From: Rhizobium sp. SL86
GTDB taxonomy: Bacteria > Pseudomonadota > Alphaproteobacteria > Rhizobiales > Rhizobiaceae
DNA length: 64,000 bases
Direction of reading: 5' to 3'
Assembly (NCBI RefSeq): GCF_026672545.1
Contig: NZ_JAPPRJ010000005.1
Coordinates: 1-64,000, forward strand
Below the pieces are notes generated by a model that made no database searches, was not told the origin of the DNA, and saw nothing but the letters and a program-made list of their open reading frames with translations. Below are positions 41,504 through 50,459 of this stretch, in pieces; the first letter of the stretch is position 1, and each line of letters starts with the position of its first letter. The position numbers and the translations under genes were made by a program.

Positions 41504-42693
41504 TCGTCCGTCCCTCCCGGAAGCTGGAGCTCGTGTTCATTGCAACTGGGCTCGTCCTGTTGGCGAGTGCACCCGCATTCGCACAGCAGGGCTCGGTCCT
41601 GACGACGCTCGAAAACTCCGTCGTCACGGCCGCCAAGGGCTGGGAGACGACAGTGATGAACGCGGCGCGTTCGCTGTTCTGGATCCTGGCTGGCATCGAG
41701 GTCGGGATCGCCGCGGTGTGGCTGGCGATCAACGCCGCCTCGCTCGACAGCTGGTTCGCCGAGCTCGTCCGGCGGATCATGTTCATCGGCCTCTTCGCCT
41801 TCATCCTCGACCAGGGACCGTCCTTCGCCAAGGCCGTTGTCGACAGCCTCTACCACATCGGCGCCGGCGGCGGCTCGGCCTCACCCGCAAACATCTTCGA
41901 CGCGGGCATCCGGGTCGCGACGAAGATGTCCGAACAGGCGAAGTTTGGTCTGTGGGAGGACAATGCTCTGGCGATCGCCGCAGTCTTTGCCATGGTCGTG
42001 GTCGTCGTATGCTTCTCGTTGGTCGCCGCGATTTTCGTCGCCGTCATGGTCGAGATGTATGTCGGCCTGCTCGCCGGCATGATCATGCTCGGTCTCGGCG
42101 GCTCGTCCTTCACCAAGGATTTCGCGGTCAAATATCTGGTCTACGCCTTCTCCGTCGGCATGAAACTGATGGCGCTGGTAATGATCGCCAAGATCGGCTC
42201 CGACATTCTGCTGGGGCTCGCCGAGGCGCCGACGGCGACCTCCGAGCAGTTCATCACCACGCTTGCGATCGCCGGCATCTCGGTGGTGGTCTTCGTCATC
42301 GCCATGTATGTCCCGCCGATCCTGCAGGGCGTGGTCCAAGGCGCCTCCATCGCCGGCGGCATGGAAGCGATCCGCCACGGCGGCCAGGCCGCGACCTTCG
42401 CAGCCGGCGGCGCGTTCCTCGGCGCGAGTGCTGCGACGAAAGGGGCGCAGACGGCAAGCTTGGCGAGGGCCGGGGGCTCGTCGATGGCGGGCGCGGCACT
42501 TCGCGGCATGGCGTCCGGCATTGGAAGTGCTGGATGGGCTGCCGGATCGGCAGCCAAGGAGAAGGCGATCGCCTCACCCGGCGCCTATGCCGGATCGCTG
42601 CTTGGCCTTGCCAACGCCAAGCTCGACCAGACGCGTCAGTCGGGCCGACCAACACCGCCGCCTCCGCCCCCACCCATCAACGAGAACAAGTAG
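41497..42693 (+). CDS. trbL: Conjugal transfer protein TrbL (VirB6-like)
   Basis: A 398-residue polytopic inner-membrane protein. A signal-like first segment (FIATGLVLLASAPAFAQQ) precedes about six membrane helices between residues 50 and 290. A glycine/alanine-rich cytoplasmic domain and a proline-rich tail (RPTPPPPPPP) follow. VirB6/TrbL proteins form part of the channel base. The gene overlaps trbK. Confidence 0.93.
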   Translation: MVIVRPSRKLELVFIATGLVLLASAPAFAQQGSVLTTLENSVVTAAKGWETTVMNAARSLFWILAGIEVGIAAVWLAINAASLDSWFAELVRRIMFIGLFAFILDQGPSFAKAVVDSLYHIGAGGGSASPANIFDAGIRVATKMSEQAKFGLWEDNALAIAAVFAMVVVVVCFSLVAAIFVAVMVEMYVGLLAGMIMLGLGGSSFTKDFAVKYLVYAFSVGMKLMALVMIAKIGSDILLGLAEAPTATSEQFITTLAIAGISVVVFVIAMYVPPILQGVVQGASIAGGMEAIRHGGQAATFAAGGAFLGASAATKGAQTASLARAGGSSMAGAALRGMASGIGSAGWAAGSAAKEKAIASPGAYAGSLLGLANAKLDQTRQSGRPTPPPPPPPINENK

Positions 42694-42709
42694 CTGGAGG
42701 CTGATCCCC

Positions 42710-43387
42710 ATGGCCGGACGCAATCCGCCAGATAATCCCCCTATTGCCAATCCCTACCTCGCAGCACGCAACGAGTGGAACGAGCGCTATGGTTCCTATG
42801 TGAAGGCGGCCGCAGCCTGGCGCATCGTCGGCGTCACCGGCATGGTGATGGCAGTGATCGGCTTCACTTACGCGCTCTACCAAAGCACGCAGGTGAAACT
42901 CGTTCCCTATATCGTCGAGGTCGACAAGCTCGGAACGGCCTCCGATGCCGGCTTCCCGCAGCAGATCGAATATGCCGATCCGCGTGTGGTGCGCGCCACG
43001 CTCGGCAGCTTCGTCTCGAATTTCCGGAGCGTGACGCCGGATGCGGTGGTGCAAAAGCAATATATCGACCGGACCTACGGCCTGCTCCGGACCTCGGATC
43101 CGGCGACAGAGAAGGTCAATGCCTGGTTCCGCTCCAATTCGCCCTTCGAGAAGGCGAAGGCCGCCACGGTCGCTGTCGAGGTCAACAATATCGTCGCGCT
43201 CTCGAACCAGTCCTATCAGGTCGATTGGACCGAGTTCGAGCGCGATCGCCGCGGCAAGGAGACAGCCACCCGACGCTTTCGCGGCATCGCCACCGTTACC
43301 CTTACACCGCCGCAGGACGAGGGCGTCATCCGTCTCAACCCCATCGGTCTCTATGTCAGGGACTTCGACTGGACAGCGCAGCTTTGA
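42710..43387 (+). CDS. trbF: Conjugal transfer protein TrbF (VirB8-like)
   Basis: A 225-residue bitopic protein. The N-terminal cytoplasmic tail (NPYLAARNEWNERYGSYVKAAAAWR) is followed by one membrane helix (IVGVTGMVMAVIGFTYALYQS) and a periplasmic VirB8-like fold (VPYIVEVDKLG... VYGLLR-like segment, ... GIATVTLTPPQDEGVIRLNPIGLYVRDFDW). ATG 42710 follows GGAGG; the frame extends upstream but only shadows trbL. It nucleates assembly of the inner-membrane complex. Confidence 0.94.
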   Translation: MAGRNPPDNPPIANPYLAARNEWNERYGSYVKAAAAWRIVGVTGMVMAVIGFTYALYQSTQVKLVPYIVEVDKLGTASDAGFPQQIEYADPRVVRATLGSFVSNFRSVTPDAVVQKQYIDRTYGLLRTSDPATEKVNAWFRSNSPFEKAKAATVAVEVNNIVALSNQSYQVDWTEFERDRRGKETATRRFRGIATVTLTPPQDEGVIRLNPIGLYVRDFDWTAQL

Positions 43388-43392
43388 AAGGC

Positions 43393-44259
43393 ATGGCCCC
43401 GAACATGAATATCCGTCACAGAAAACTACGGGCCACATTGACTGCCGGCGCCATCACTTCGGCGGTGCTGGCGCCTTCGATCTTGGCTCCTTTTTATGCT
43501 TTTGCTGCCGATGGTGTGACCGCCAACGAGGCGAAGGGCATGGGGATTTCCACCCAGTGGCGCGGATCGCGCGGTCTCGTGACCAAAGGAGCCGACGGCA
43601 AGGTGATCTTTCTCTATGGCGAGGTTCAGCCGTCGGTCGTCTGCTCACCGCTGCAGGTCTGCGACATCGAGCTTCAGGCCGGCGAGGTCGTTCGCGACGT
43701 GTTGGTTGGCGACACTGTACGCTGGAAGGTCGAACCTGCCACATCTGGGACGGCCGGTGGCCAGGCGATCCACCTGATCGTCAAGCCGTCGGAGCCAGGC
43801 CTCGTCACCTCGATGGTGGTGACGACCTCGCGGCGGACCTACCATATCCAGCTCAAGTCGCATTCGAGCCAATACATGGCCCGTGTCGGTTTCGAATATC
43901 CGGAGGATGTTGCTGCCAAGCTCGCCGATATCAATTCCCGGCTCGAGGCAAGCACGATCCCCGGCGCCGGCGTGCCGGCCGAGCAGTTGAACTTCTCATA
44001 TTCGGTCTCAGGCAGGGCCACCTGGCGGCCGACACGGGTCTATTCCGATGGCCTGAAAACCTACATCCAGTTCCCGCGCTCGATCTCCGGCCAGGATGCG
44101 CCGGTGCTCTTCGTCACATCCGGCGGCCAGAACCGCATCGTCAACTACCGAATGAAGGGCGACATGATGGTGGTCGATTATCATGTCGATCGTGCGCTGC
44201 TGGTCTCGGGCGTCGGCTGGAAACAGGAGAAGGTGAAGATCAGAAGGGGAGGGCGGTGA
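43393..44259 (+). CDS. trbG: Conjugal transfer protein TrbG (VirB9-like)
   Basis: A 288-residue periplasmic/outer-membrane core component. A signal peptide ends near LAPFYAFAADG, and the VirB9/CagX fold is seen in VIFLYGEVQPSVVCSPLQVCDIELQAGE and the C-terminal PTRVYSDGLKTYIQFP... VLFVTSGGQNRIVNYRMKGDMMVVD. Starts at 43393 (after GAAAGG) and 43405 are both possible; the first is used. TrbG, TrbH and TrbI form the outer core ring. Confidence 0.93.
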   Translation: MAPNMNIRHRKLRATLTAGAITSAVLAPSILAPFYAFAADGVTANEAKGMGISTQWRGSRGLVTKGADGKVIFLYGEVQPSVVCSPLQVCDIELQAGEVVRDVLVGDTVRWKVEPATSGTAGGQAIHLIVKPSEPGLVTSMVVTTSRRTYHIQLKSHSSQYMARVGFEYPEDVAAKLADINSRLEASTIPGAGVPAEQLNFSYSVSGRATWRPTRVYSDGLKTYIQFPRSISGQDAPVLFVTSGGQNRIVNYRMKGDMMVVDYHVDRALLVSGVGWKQEKVKIRRGGR

Positions 44260-44732
44260 TGCGAAACTTTGCCAACAATCTCCTCCTACGCACCATCCGC
44301 GGCCTCGCCGCAGCCTGCACCTTCGCCATCCTCCTCTCCGGATGCCAGTCGATAGGGACTGACGGTCTTGTCGCCAGCAACGCACCGCCGGAAATCTCCG
44401 GCCCGGCTGCAAGCGCCATTGCCGGCGATTTGGTCAGCCGGCTTGCCGAGCAGATCGGACCCGGCAAGGCGACGGTTGCGCTGAAGGCAGATGCGTCACC
44501 CTTCGGGCAGGCCTTAGAGGCGGCACTGAAAGGCTGGGGTTATGCCGTTGTCACCGACCAGAAGACGGACGACGGAACGAAGATCATCCCGCTCGCCTAT
44601 GTGATCGTGCTCTTCGACGGACAAGTGCTGGCGCGTCTTTCGACCGATAGCGTCGAGCTCGGCCGGGCCTACACCGTGACTGCCAGCGGTGCTGCGCCGG
44701 CTAGCGCGCTCTCGCTGATGCGACGTGGCTGA
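44259..44732 (+). CDS. trbH: Conjugal transfer lipoprotein TrbH (VirB7-like role)
   Basis: A 157-residue lipoprotein. The lipobox LLSGC lies after a signal helix (GLAAACTFAILLSGCQS), and the mature part resembles TrbH of Ti and RP4 systems. It overlaps the trbG stop by one base. As an outer-membrane lipoprotein it should stabilise TrbG in the core complex. Confidence 0.9.
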   Translation: MRNFANNLLLRTIRGLAAACTFAILLSGCQSIGTDGLVASNAPPEISGPAASAIAGDLVSRLAEQIGPGKATVALKADASPFGQALEAALKGWGYAVVTDQKTDDGTKIIPLAYVIVLFDGQVLARLSTDSVELGRAYTVTASGAAPASALSLMRRG

Positions 44733-44743
44733 AGGGAAGCATC

Positions 44744-46048
44744 ATGGTCCAATCCTTGCAACTTGGCGGCGCTGCAAATGCCGAAGCGGAATCCGGCATC
44801 AAGCGGATCAATCGCCTGCCGATTATCGTGGTGATCGTGCTGGTCATCGCTTTCCTGGGCGTGATTTTCTACGGGCTTTCCTCCCGTGGACTCTATTTCG
44901 GGAAGGACAGCGGTCCGGAAACGAGCTCGGGCAATCCGGCTTCAACCTTCGCCGACCAGATCAAGCGCGGCGTGACGGACGGCATCATCGGCGAGCCACA
45001 ACAGCAGACGACGTTCCAGCCGACTCCTGTCGAGACCAAACAGGAAGAGAAGGCGAACAATCCCTTCACGCCGCAGCCGGGACAAAACCAGGAACAGCAG
45101 CGCGGGCAGGAACTGGAAAACGAAGAGGTCTGGCGTGCACGGCTTGAGCGCGAGCAGAGGGAGCAATATCTGCGTGAGCGGCACCGACAACGCATGGCCC
45201 GGCTGCAGGCGAATGATGCGGCCTACGACGCCCCGCTCGCGATAGATCGCAGCAAGCTGGCGGCGCGGACAGACGAGACCACCGGAACGACGACAAACAC
45301 TTCGCCGTCGACAACCGCCGGCGCCAGCTCAGATCTTTACGCCGCCGCGTTGCGGGCTGGTCTCGGCGGGCAGAATGTCGATCCGAACGGGCAGAACTCC
45401 AAAGAGGACTTTTTCAACGCCGATCTCAAGGAACTCGGATATCTCCCAAATCGCGTCGTGCCACAGCAGTCGCCGTATGAACTCAAGCGCGGTTCGGTCA
45501 TTCCGGCGACGCTCATATCAGGCATCAATTCGGACCTGCCCGGTCGGATCACAGCCCAGGTCAGTCAGAACGTTTACGACAGCGCGACTGGGCATCGCCT
45601 GCTGATCCCGCAAGGAGCGAAGCTGTTCGGGCGCTACGACAGCAAGGTGTCGTTCGGTCAGAGCCGCGTGCTTGTGGTCTGGACGGATATCATCTTCCCC
45701 GATGGATCCACGCTGCAGATCGGAGGCATGGCAGGAACAGATGCGCAAGGCTATGGCGGTTTCCAGGACAAGGTGAACAACCATTATTGGAGAACATTCG
45801 GCTCGGCGGCGCTGATCGCGCTGATTGGAACCGGGATCGATGCGTCCATACCCGAAAGTTCGACGCTTGCCACGCAGGATACGGCATCAGATGCGGCAAG
45901 GCGGAATTTCGCGGAAAGCTTCGGAAGGGCTGCCGAGCAGACGATCAGCCGAAACCTCAACGTCCAGCCAACGCTCGAAATCCGGCCTGGCTACAAGTTC
46001 AACGTTCTCGTTGATCAGGACATTGTGTTTCCTGAAAGTTTTCGTTGA
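44744..46048 (+). CDS. trbI: Conjugal transfer protein TrbI (VirB10-like)
   Basis: A 434-residue protein bridging both membranes. It has a short cytoplasmic tail, one membrane helix (LPIIVVIVLVIAFLGVIFYGL), a Pro/Gln-rich periplasmic linker and the VirB10/TrbI domain (LKRGSVIPATLISGINSDLPGRITAQVSQNVYDSATGHRLLIPQGAKLFGRYDSKVSFGQSRVLVVWTDIIFPDG). The last few residues (PESFR) coincide with an IS5-type transposase remnant, so the original C-terminus may have been slightly altered. It ends the trb operon. Confidence 0.94.
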   Translation: MVQSLQLGGAANAEAESGIKRINRLPIIVVIVLVIAFLGVIFYGLSSRGLYFGKDSGPETSSGNPASTFADQIKRGVTDGIIGEPQQQTTFQPTPVETKQEEKANNPFTPQPGQNQEQQRGQELENEEVWRARLEREQREQYLRERHRQRMARLQANDAAYDAPLAIDRSKLAARTDETTGTTTNTSPSTTAGASSDLYAAALRAGLGGQNVDPNGQNSKEDFFNADLKELGYLPNRVVPQQSPYELKRGSVIPATLISGINSDLPGRITAQVSQNVYDSATGHRLLIPQGAKLFGRYDSKVSFGQSRVLVVWTDIIFPDGSTLQIGGMAGTDAQGYGGFQDKVNNHYWRTFGSAALIALIGTGIDASIPESSTLATQDTASDAARRNFAESFGRAAEQTISRNLNVQPTLEIRPGYKFNVLVDQDIVFPESFR

Positions 46049-46540
46049 AGCAGACAGTGGCGAGGTCATTGCCCATATTCTTACAGATCAGGAAGCCGGC
46101 GACACCTCGCAAATGCAGCCATTGCTGTGTCAGGTGGATGATGAAATCAGCCAATTCACTGCCGATGGCACCCATAGTGGTACTCCGACCTACGACGGCG
46201 TTCTGCGTCACAGTGCAGAAGCAAGGGCGTCATTCCGCTGCGGTCGAGCTCCATTGAACTACCCAACGCGCAAGCATGCTTCCAGAGAGACGATCACATC
46301 GGACCCAGGCAGGCAGGTGGTCGGCTGAAATCACCGACGTCGACCGGCTATGGCAACCGAGCTTTGGTTGAAACCGTGATGGGTCGATACGAGGGCGTCA
46401 TCGATCCGCGGCTCCGCGCTTGGTGATACCTCGCTCAACAGACTGAAACCGTGATCGGCGTGGCCATCCTCAACCGAATATTCGCCTGCGAAAGACCGAA
46501 ATCTGTTTTTTGCCAGGCCTCTACGGGGGCAACCAAATAA
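46034..46540 (+). pseudogene. IS5-type transposase remnant
   Basis: The frame overlapping the end of trbI reads LKVFVEADSGEVIAHILTDQ, EAGDTSQMQPLLCQVDDEI, SQFTADGTHSGTPTYD, which is the middle of an IS5-family DDE transposase. After a frameshift near 46225 it continues KGVIPLRSSSIELPNAQACFQRDDHIG, then TSTGYGNRALVETVMGRYEGVIDPRLRAW, a stop, and VIGVAILNRIFACERPKSVF. The N-terminal third is missing. It sits where traR normally follows trbI on Ti-like plasmids. Confidence 0.8.
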
Positions 46541-46570
46541 TCGGTGGCCACCCCCAATAGGGGATCAGGC

Positions 46571-46903
46571 TTATTTCAGTGCGACATATGTCTGCGGGTC
46601 GAGCGCAGCAGCGCGAACGGCGACATGATGGCCGGAGGCCTCCGAAACCATCGCGCGCAGCTTGCCGCAAACTTCACTGACTGTTTCCTGCGTCCGGTCA
46701 GGTTTGGGCAGGATCATCAGTTCGACGTTCACGCGCGGCTGAACTTCGAGCGCCGTGACCTTCAGGATCGCGAACTGGCACGCACTCTTGTCGACCTTCA
46801 GCTCGGCACAGAGCATTTCCCGGATCGGCACCAGCGCGGACCTGAGAGACAGAACAGACGTTTCAGGAAGCATTTCGTCGATATAGATTTTCATGTTGGG
46901 CAT
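46571..46903 (-). CDS. Small tautomerase-superfamily-like protein
   Basis: A 110-residue protein starting Met-Pro-Asn (MPNMKIYIDE), as in tautomerases that use an N-terminal proline as catalytic base; the following beta-alpha-beta pattern also fits. It lies 3 bases after the intradiol dioxygenase gene in the same operon, where an isomerase acting on ring-cleavage products would be sensible. Similarity to 4-oxalocrotonate tautomerase is weak by eye, so the function stays tentative. Confidence 0.5.
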   Translation of the reverse strand: MPNMKIYIDEMLPETSVLSLRSALVPIREMLCAELKVDKSACQFAILKVTALEVQPRVNVELMILPKPDRTQETVSEVCGKLRAMVSEASGHHVAVRAAALDPQTYVALK

Positions 46904-46906
46904 GGG

Positions 46907-47752
46907 TCACCTCGAAATGGGGCAGAGTATGAAGTCGAATGGCGAACGCCAGAGCGTCTCCGCTCCGCTGAGGCGTTCATAGGGGGCCACAAGGGTGTTC
47001 TTCACCCCGAAAACGGTGTCGGATTCGAGATACGGGTCATCGCCGACGAAGGTGTGCGTGACGAGCTTTTGATATCCGTCCGCCGTGACAATGTAATGCA
47101 TGTGGGCCGGGCGATAGGGATGGCGCCCGAGATGACCCAACATCTGGCCAACCGGTCCGTCATCAGGAATAGGGTACGAAACCGGTTTGATCCCAACGAA
47201 ACTGTAGCGACCGTCAGCTTTGGTGATGAAAAGGCCGCGATTGTTCCATTTTGGTTGGATGTCGGGCTGCTGGACATCGTAGAATCCGTCGGCATTGTCT
47301 GACCAGACATCGATGCGAGCGCCCTCGATTGGATTACCGTCGAGATCGAGAACGCTTCCTTCAAAAAGGCAGCTGTCACCCTTGCCATCGAGCGAGATGC
47401 AATCGCCCATGGACCGGACTGGTGGGCCGTCGACATGAAACGGTCCCAAGACCGTGTTCTCCGTTGCCCCCTCCGGCCGGCGATTGTTAATGGCATCGAC
47501 CAGCATAGAAAGGCCAAGCGTATCGGACAGTAGGATGAACTCCTGCCGTTCCTGGCTGCAGATCTGACCGGTCTTTGTCAGGAAATCGACGCCGGTTTCC
47601 CATTCCTCCTGCGTCAGCTGAATTTCCTTGGTAAAGGCATGAAGATGTTTGACGAGACACGCCATAATTTCGGCAAGGCGCGGGCTGGTGCCGGGCCCAA
47701 TGCGCGCGTTTACAGCCTCGACCGAGCCTGCTTCGGTAAAATAGTCACTCAT
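46907..47752 (-). CDS. Intradiol ring-cleavage dioxygenase, hydroxyquinol 1,2-dioxygenase-like
   Basis: A 281-residue non-heme iron(III) dioxygenase. It has an N-terminal helical dimerisation domain (SPRLAEIMACLVKHLHAFTKEIQLTQEEWETGVDFL) and a catalytic domain starting GPFHVDGPP. The iron ligands are Tyr in DGFYDVQQP, Tyr in PVSYPIP, and the two His in RPAHMHYIV. The hydroxyquinol type is suggested by overall pattern and by a maleylacetate reductase fragment in the same operon, since hydroxyquinol cleavage gives maleylacetate. Catechol 1,2-dioxygenase is the alternative. Confidence 0.85.
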   Translation of the reverse strand: MSDYFTEAGSVEAVNARIGPGTSPRLAEIMACLVKHLHAFTKEIQLTQEEWETGVDFLTKTGQICSQERQEFILLSDTLGLSMLVDAINNRRPEGATENTVLGPFHVDGPPVRSMGDCISLDGKGDSCLFEGSVLDLDGNPIEGARIDVWSDNADGFYDVQQPDIQPKWNNRGLFITKADGRYSFVGIKPVSYPIPDDGPVGQMLGHLGRHPYRPAHMHYIVTADGYQKLVTHTFVGDDPYLESDTVFGVKNTLVAPYERLSGAETLWRSPFDFILCPISR

Positions 47753-47764
47753 GAGAATTTGCTC

Positions 47765-48874
47765 CTATATAGATGTAACGGATCGGCGGTTTTCCATGCC
47801 ATTCGCTGGCTGGCTGGCTGCCAGTCGAGAGACGTCTTCAGAGCAGCGTCTGGGTGGCGCGAGATGGCGGAGCGGTAGGATCTCAAGGCCCGTTCGGTCG
47901 ACGAACGTGCCCCAGAGGCCGCGGCGCGCAAAAAGCATGATGGGGATGCCAAGAAGGCCGAGGACGATCAGGTAGGCCGTGCCATAGTCGGCCATCAGCC
48001 GCTGGAGGCAGTAGAAGACGGCGACGCCAATGATCGGCCCGGGCAATGTTCCTATCCCTCCGATGACGACGACGAAGATCACGAACGCGGTCCAGTCGAT
48101 CACGGAGAAGGCCGCATCCGGCGTGACACGCGTGATTTGCATGAACATCAGCGCACCACACAGGCCGGTTCCTAGGGCCGTGAAAATGAACACCGCCACC
48201 TTGATGCGCACCGGGTCAACTCCGACCGACCGAGCCGCATTGGCATTGTCGCGGATGGCCTGAAGGCCCAATCCCATACGAGACCTTAGGAAAAGGTAGG
48301 AGGCAACAAGCAGAAGGAGTGTGAGCGTCAGCGCAACCCAATATGTAAGTGCGTCGGCAGCGGCGGCAGAGCTGACGTCAAGCACCTCCTTGATAGCCTC
48401 GACACCGAACATGTCCCTCGCCGTGCCTTTGGGCAGCGATGTGCCGGTTCCGCCCCCTAGAGCCATCCATTGTCCCGCCGTCAGGCGCGAGATGTCGGCG
48501 ACGACCCAGGTGCCGATGGCGAAATAGGCGCCGTTGAGGCGAAAGGTGAAGAAGGCCATCGGTATGGCGAACAGGGTCGCGGCCAGACCGCCGATGAGTA
48601 TCCCCACCATGGGGTCGAGCCCCCACAGGATGACGGCCGCGAACATCGCATAGGCGCCGATGCCGACGAAAGCCTGCTGCCCGACGGAGACGAGGCCGGC
48701 AAACCCCGCGAGCATGTTCCAGTTCAGGGCGAGGACGAGCAGCGTCAATACACCGAACAGATCCTGGACGATGGCGCGTGGCGCGAAGAAGGGAACTGCG
48801 AACAGGGCTCCGATAGTGATGAGGGACAGGAGCGTTGCTGCCACTCGCGAAAGAGTGTGACAAGGATTGTTCAT
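47765..48874 (-). CDS. Branched-chain-type ABC transporter permease (LivM-like)
   Basis: A 369-residue inner-membrane permease with about nine to ten hydrophobic segments and the LivM hallmark LNWNMLAGFAGLVSVGQQAFVGIGAYA. The C-terminal extension (LRHLAPPRRCSEDVSRLAAS) is hydrophilic. ATG 48874 begins the family-like N-terminus. It lies 12 bases before the dioxygenase gene, linking transport to ring cleavage. HAAT-family transporters of this kind often import aromatic acids in catabolic operons. Confidence 0.9.
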   Translation of the reverse strand: MNNPCHTLSRVAATLLSLITIGALFAVPFFAPRAIVQDLFGVLTLLVLALNWNMLAGFAGLVSVGQQAFVGIGAYAMFAAVILWGLDPMVGILIGGLAATLFAIPMAFFTFRLNGAYFAIGTWVVADISRLTAGQWMALGGGTGTSLPKGTARDMFGVEAIKEVLDVSSAAAADALTYWVALTLTLLLLVASYLFLRSRMGLGLQAIRDNANAARSVGVDPVRIKVAVFIFTALGTGLCGALMFMQITRVTPDAAFSVIDWTAFVIFVVVIGGIGTLPGPIIGVAVFYCLQRLMADYGTAYLIVLGLLGIPIMLFARRGLWGTFVDRTGLEILPLRHLAPPRRCSEDVSRLAASQPANGMENRRSVTSI

Positions 48875-48885
48875 GGCTTCTGGCC

Positions 48886-49749
48886 TCAATCGTTTGCGCG
48901 GGGAAAGAGGCCGCGGGGGCTGACAAGAAGAACGGCGACGAAGGCGAGGTGGCCAGCGAGAATTTGCCACTCGGGGTTCACCGCCGCGCCGATCGCCTGG
49001 GCCAGACCGATGACGATGCCGCCGGCAAGCGTTCCCCAGAGACTGCCGAGACCACCAATGATGACGGCCTCGAAGGCGTAAAGCAGGCGCGCGGGTCCGA
49101 TCGAGGGGTCGAAGTTCGCCCGCGTGCCGAGATAGACGGCCGCGATGCAGGATACGACGAGTGAAAGCCCGGTCGCGATGGCGAAGATCCTGTTCGGCCG
49201 AATTCCCATCAGGCGTGCGGTCACTGTATCATCCGATGTCGCACGGAAGGCGCGGCCTAGCGCGGTGGTGTAGAAGAGCCTGTTCAGCGCGAAGATGACA
49301 AGCACGGCGGTGGCGAGTGTGAGAAGTGGCATGATGCCGAGCGACAGCGAGCCTAGTTGCAACGATTGCGTCTCGATGGACCCCGCAGAGAGCTTTTGGC
49401 TATTCGCCGAGAAACCCTCCAGCAATCCGTTCTGGATGACCACCGATAGGCCGAACGTCACCAGCAATGGCGGCAGCAGGTTGTCGCCGAGCACACTGTT
49501 GAGCACATGGGTCTGCAGCAGCCACCCGGCGGCAAACATCACGGGCGCGGCCACGAGAACGGCGAGGAACGGATGCAATCCGAACGCACTCGCAATGACG
49601 AGAATGAGATATGCCGAGAGGACAATCAGATCGCCATGGGCGAGATTGACCAGACGCATGATGCCGAAGACAAGGCTGAGACCGGCGGCGAACAGGGCAT
49701 AGAGCCCGCCGAGCAGGATGCCCTGCATGATGGTATCGAGGGTTATCAT
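48886..49749 (-). CDS. Branched-chain-type ABC transporter permease (LivH-like)
   Basis: A 287-residue partner permease. The start TLDTIMQGILLGGLYALFAAGLSLVFGIMRLVNLAHGDLIVLSAYL is the canonical LivH signature, and the end GGIVIGLAQAIGAAVNPEWQILAGHLAFVAVLLVSPRGLFP is also typical. It overlaps the start-side neighbour (LivF-like ATPase) by 4 bases and lies 11 bases before the LivM-like gene. Confidence 0.92.
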   Translation of the reverse strand: MITLDTIMQGILLGGLYALFAAGLSLVFGIMRLVNLAHGDLIVLSAYLILVIASAFGLHPFLAVLVAAPVMFAAGWLLQTHVLNSVLGDNLLPPLLVTFGLSVVIQNGLLEGFSANSQKLSAGSIETQSLQLGSLSLGIMPLLTLATAVLVIFALNRLFYTTALGRAFRATSDDTVTARLMGIRPNRIFAIATGLSLVVSCIAAVYLGTRANFDPSIGPARLLYAFEAVIIGGLGSLWGTLAGGIVIGLAQAIGAAVNPEWQILAGHLAFVAVLLVSPRGLFPRAND

Positions 49750-50459
49750 GCCTGAACTCCGAAATAGGCGTCATGGATGGCCTCGCGCGACAGGTCTGCG
49801 GGGCGTCCCTTAAGCGTGATTCGCCCTTCCGCCATGCAGTAGACGCGGTCCGCGACCTTCAGCGCCTGACCGATGTCCTGCTCGACGACCACGATGGAGG
49901 TTCCGGCCGCCTTGATCCTCGGTACCGCGGCATAGATGTCCTTGATGATGACGGGTGCCAGACCGAGGGAGAGCTCGTCGCAAAGCAGCACCCGGGGATT
50001 GCTCATCAGCGCACGGCCGATGGCGACCATCTGCTGTTGTCCCCCAGACAGCGCCGTGCCCGGGCTGTGCCGGCGTTCGGCAAGAATCGGAAACAGCTCG
50101 TAGAGGCTCTGCAGGTTCCACGGCCCATCCCCCTTGCGGGCATGGGCGCCGATCAGCAGGTTTTCCTCGACGGTCAACGAGGGAAAGAGACGTCGCCCCT
50201 CCGGTACCGTGGCGACACCTTTGAGAAGAATGTCCGGGGCATCGAGATGATCGATGCGCGATCCATCCAGCATGACATTGCCGGACCCGACCCTAATGAT
50301 CCCGGTAAGCGCGCGCATCAGGGTGCTTTTCCCCGCACCGTTCGCGCCGATCATCGCAACCGTTTCACCCGTATCAAGATACATGTCGATGCCGAACAAG
50401 GCCTGAAAGTCGCTATAGAAGGCCGTCAGGCCACCGATTTCGAGAAGGTGTCCGCTCAT
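49746..50459 (-). CDS. Branched-chain-type ABC transporter ATPase (LivF-like)
   Basis: A 237-residue ATPase. Walker A is GANGAGKST, signature LSGGQQQMVAIGRALMSNP, Walker B VLLCDELSLGLAP, then VVEQDIGQAL. Typical LivF segments (GVATVPEGRRLFPSLTVEENL) are present. ATG 50459 overlaps the LivG-like stop by 4 bases; the longer open frame upstream is only a shadow of that gene. Confidence 0.93.
   Translation of the reverse strand: MSGHLLEIGGLTAFYSDFQALFGIDMYLDTGETVAMIGANGAGKSTLMRALTGIIRVGSGNVMLDGSRIDHLDAPDILLKGVATVPEGRRLFPSLTVEENLLIGAHARKGDGPWNLQSLYELFPILAERRHSPGTALSGGQQQMVAIGRALMSNPRVLLCDELSLGLAPVIIKDIYAAVPRIKAAGTSIVVVEQDIGQALKVADRVYCMAEGRITLKGRPADLSREAIHDAYFGVQA

Noticed and set aside
42775..44732. 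Long alternative frames across trbF-trbG-trbH
   Set aside because: They read through gene borders out of frame; the true genes have correct lengths, starts, signal peptides and order.
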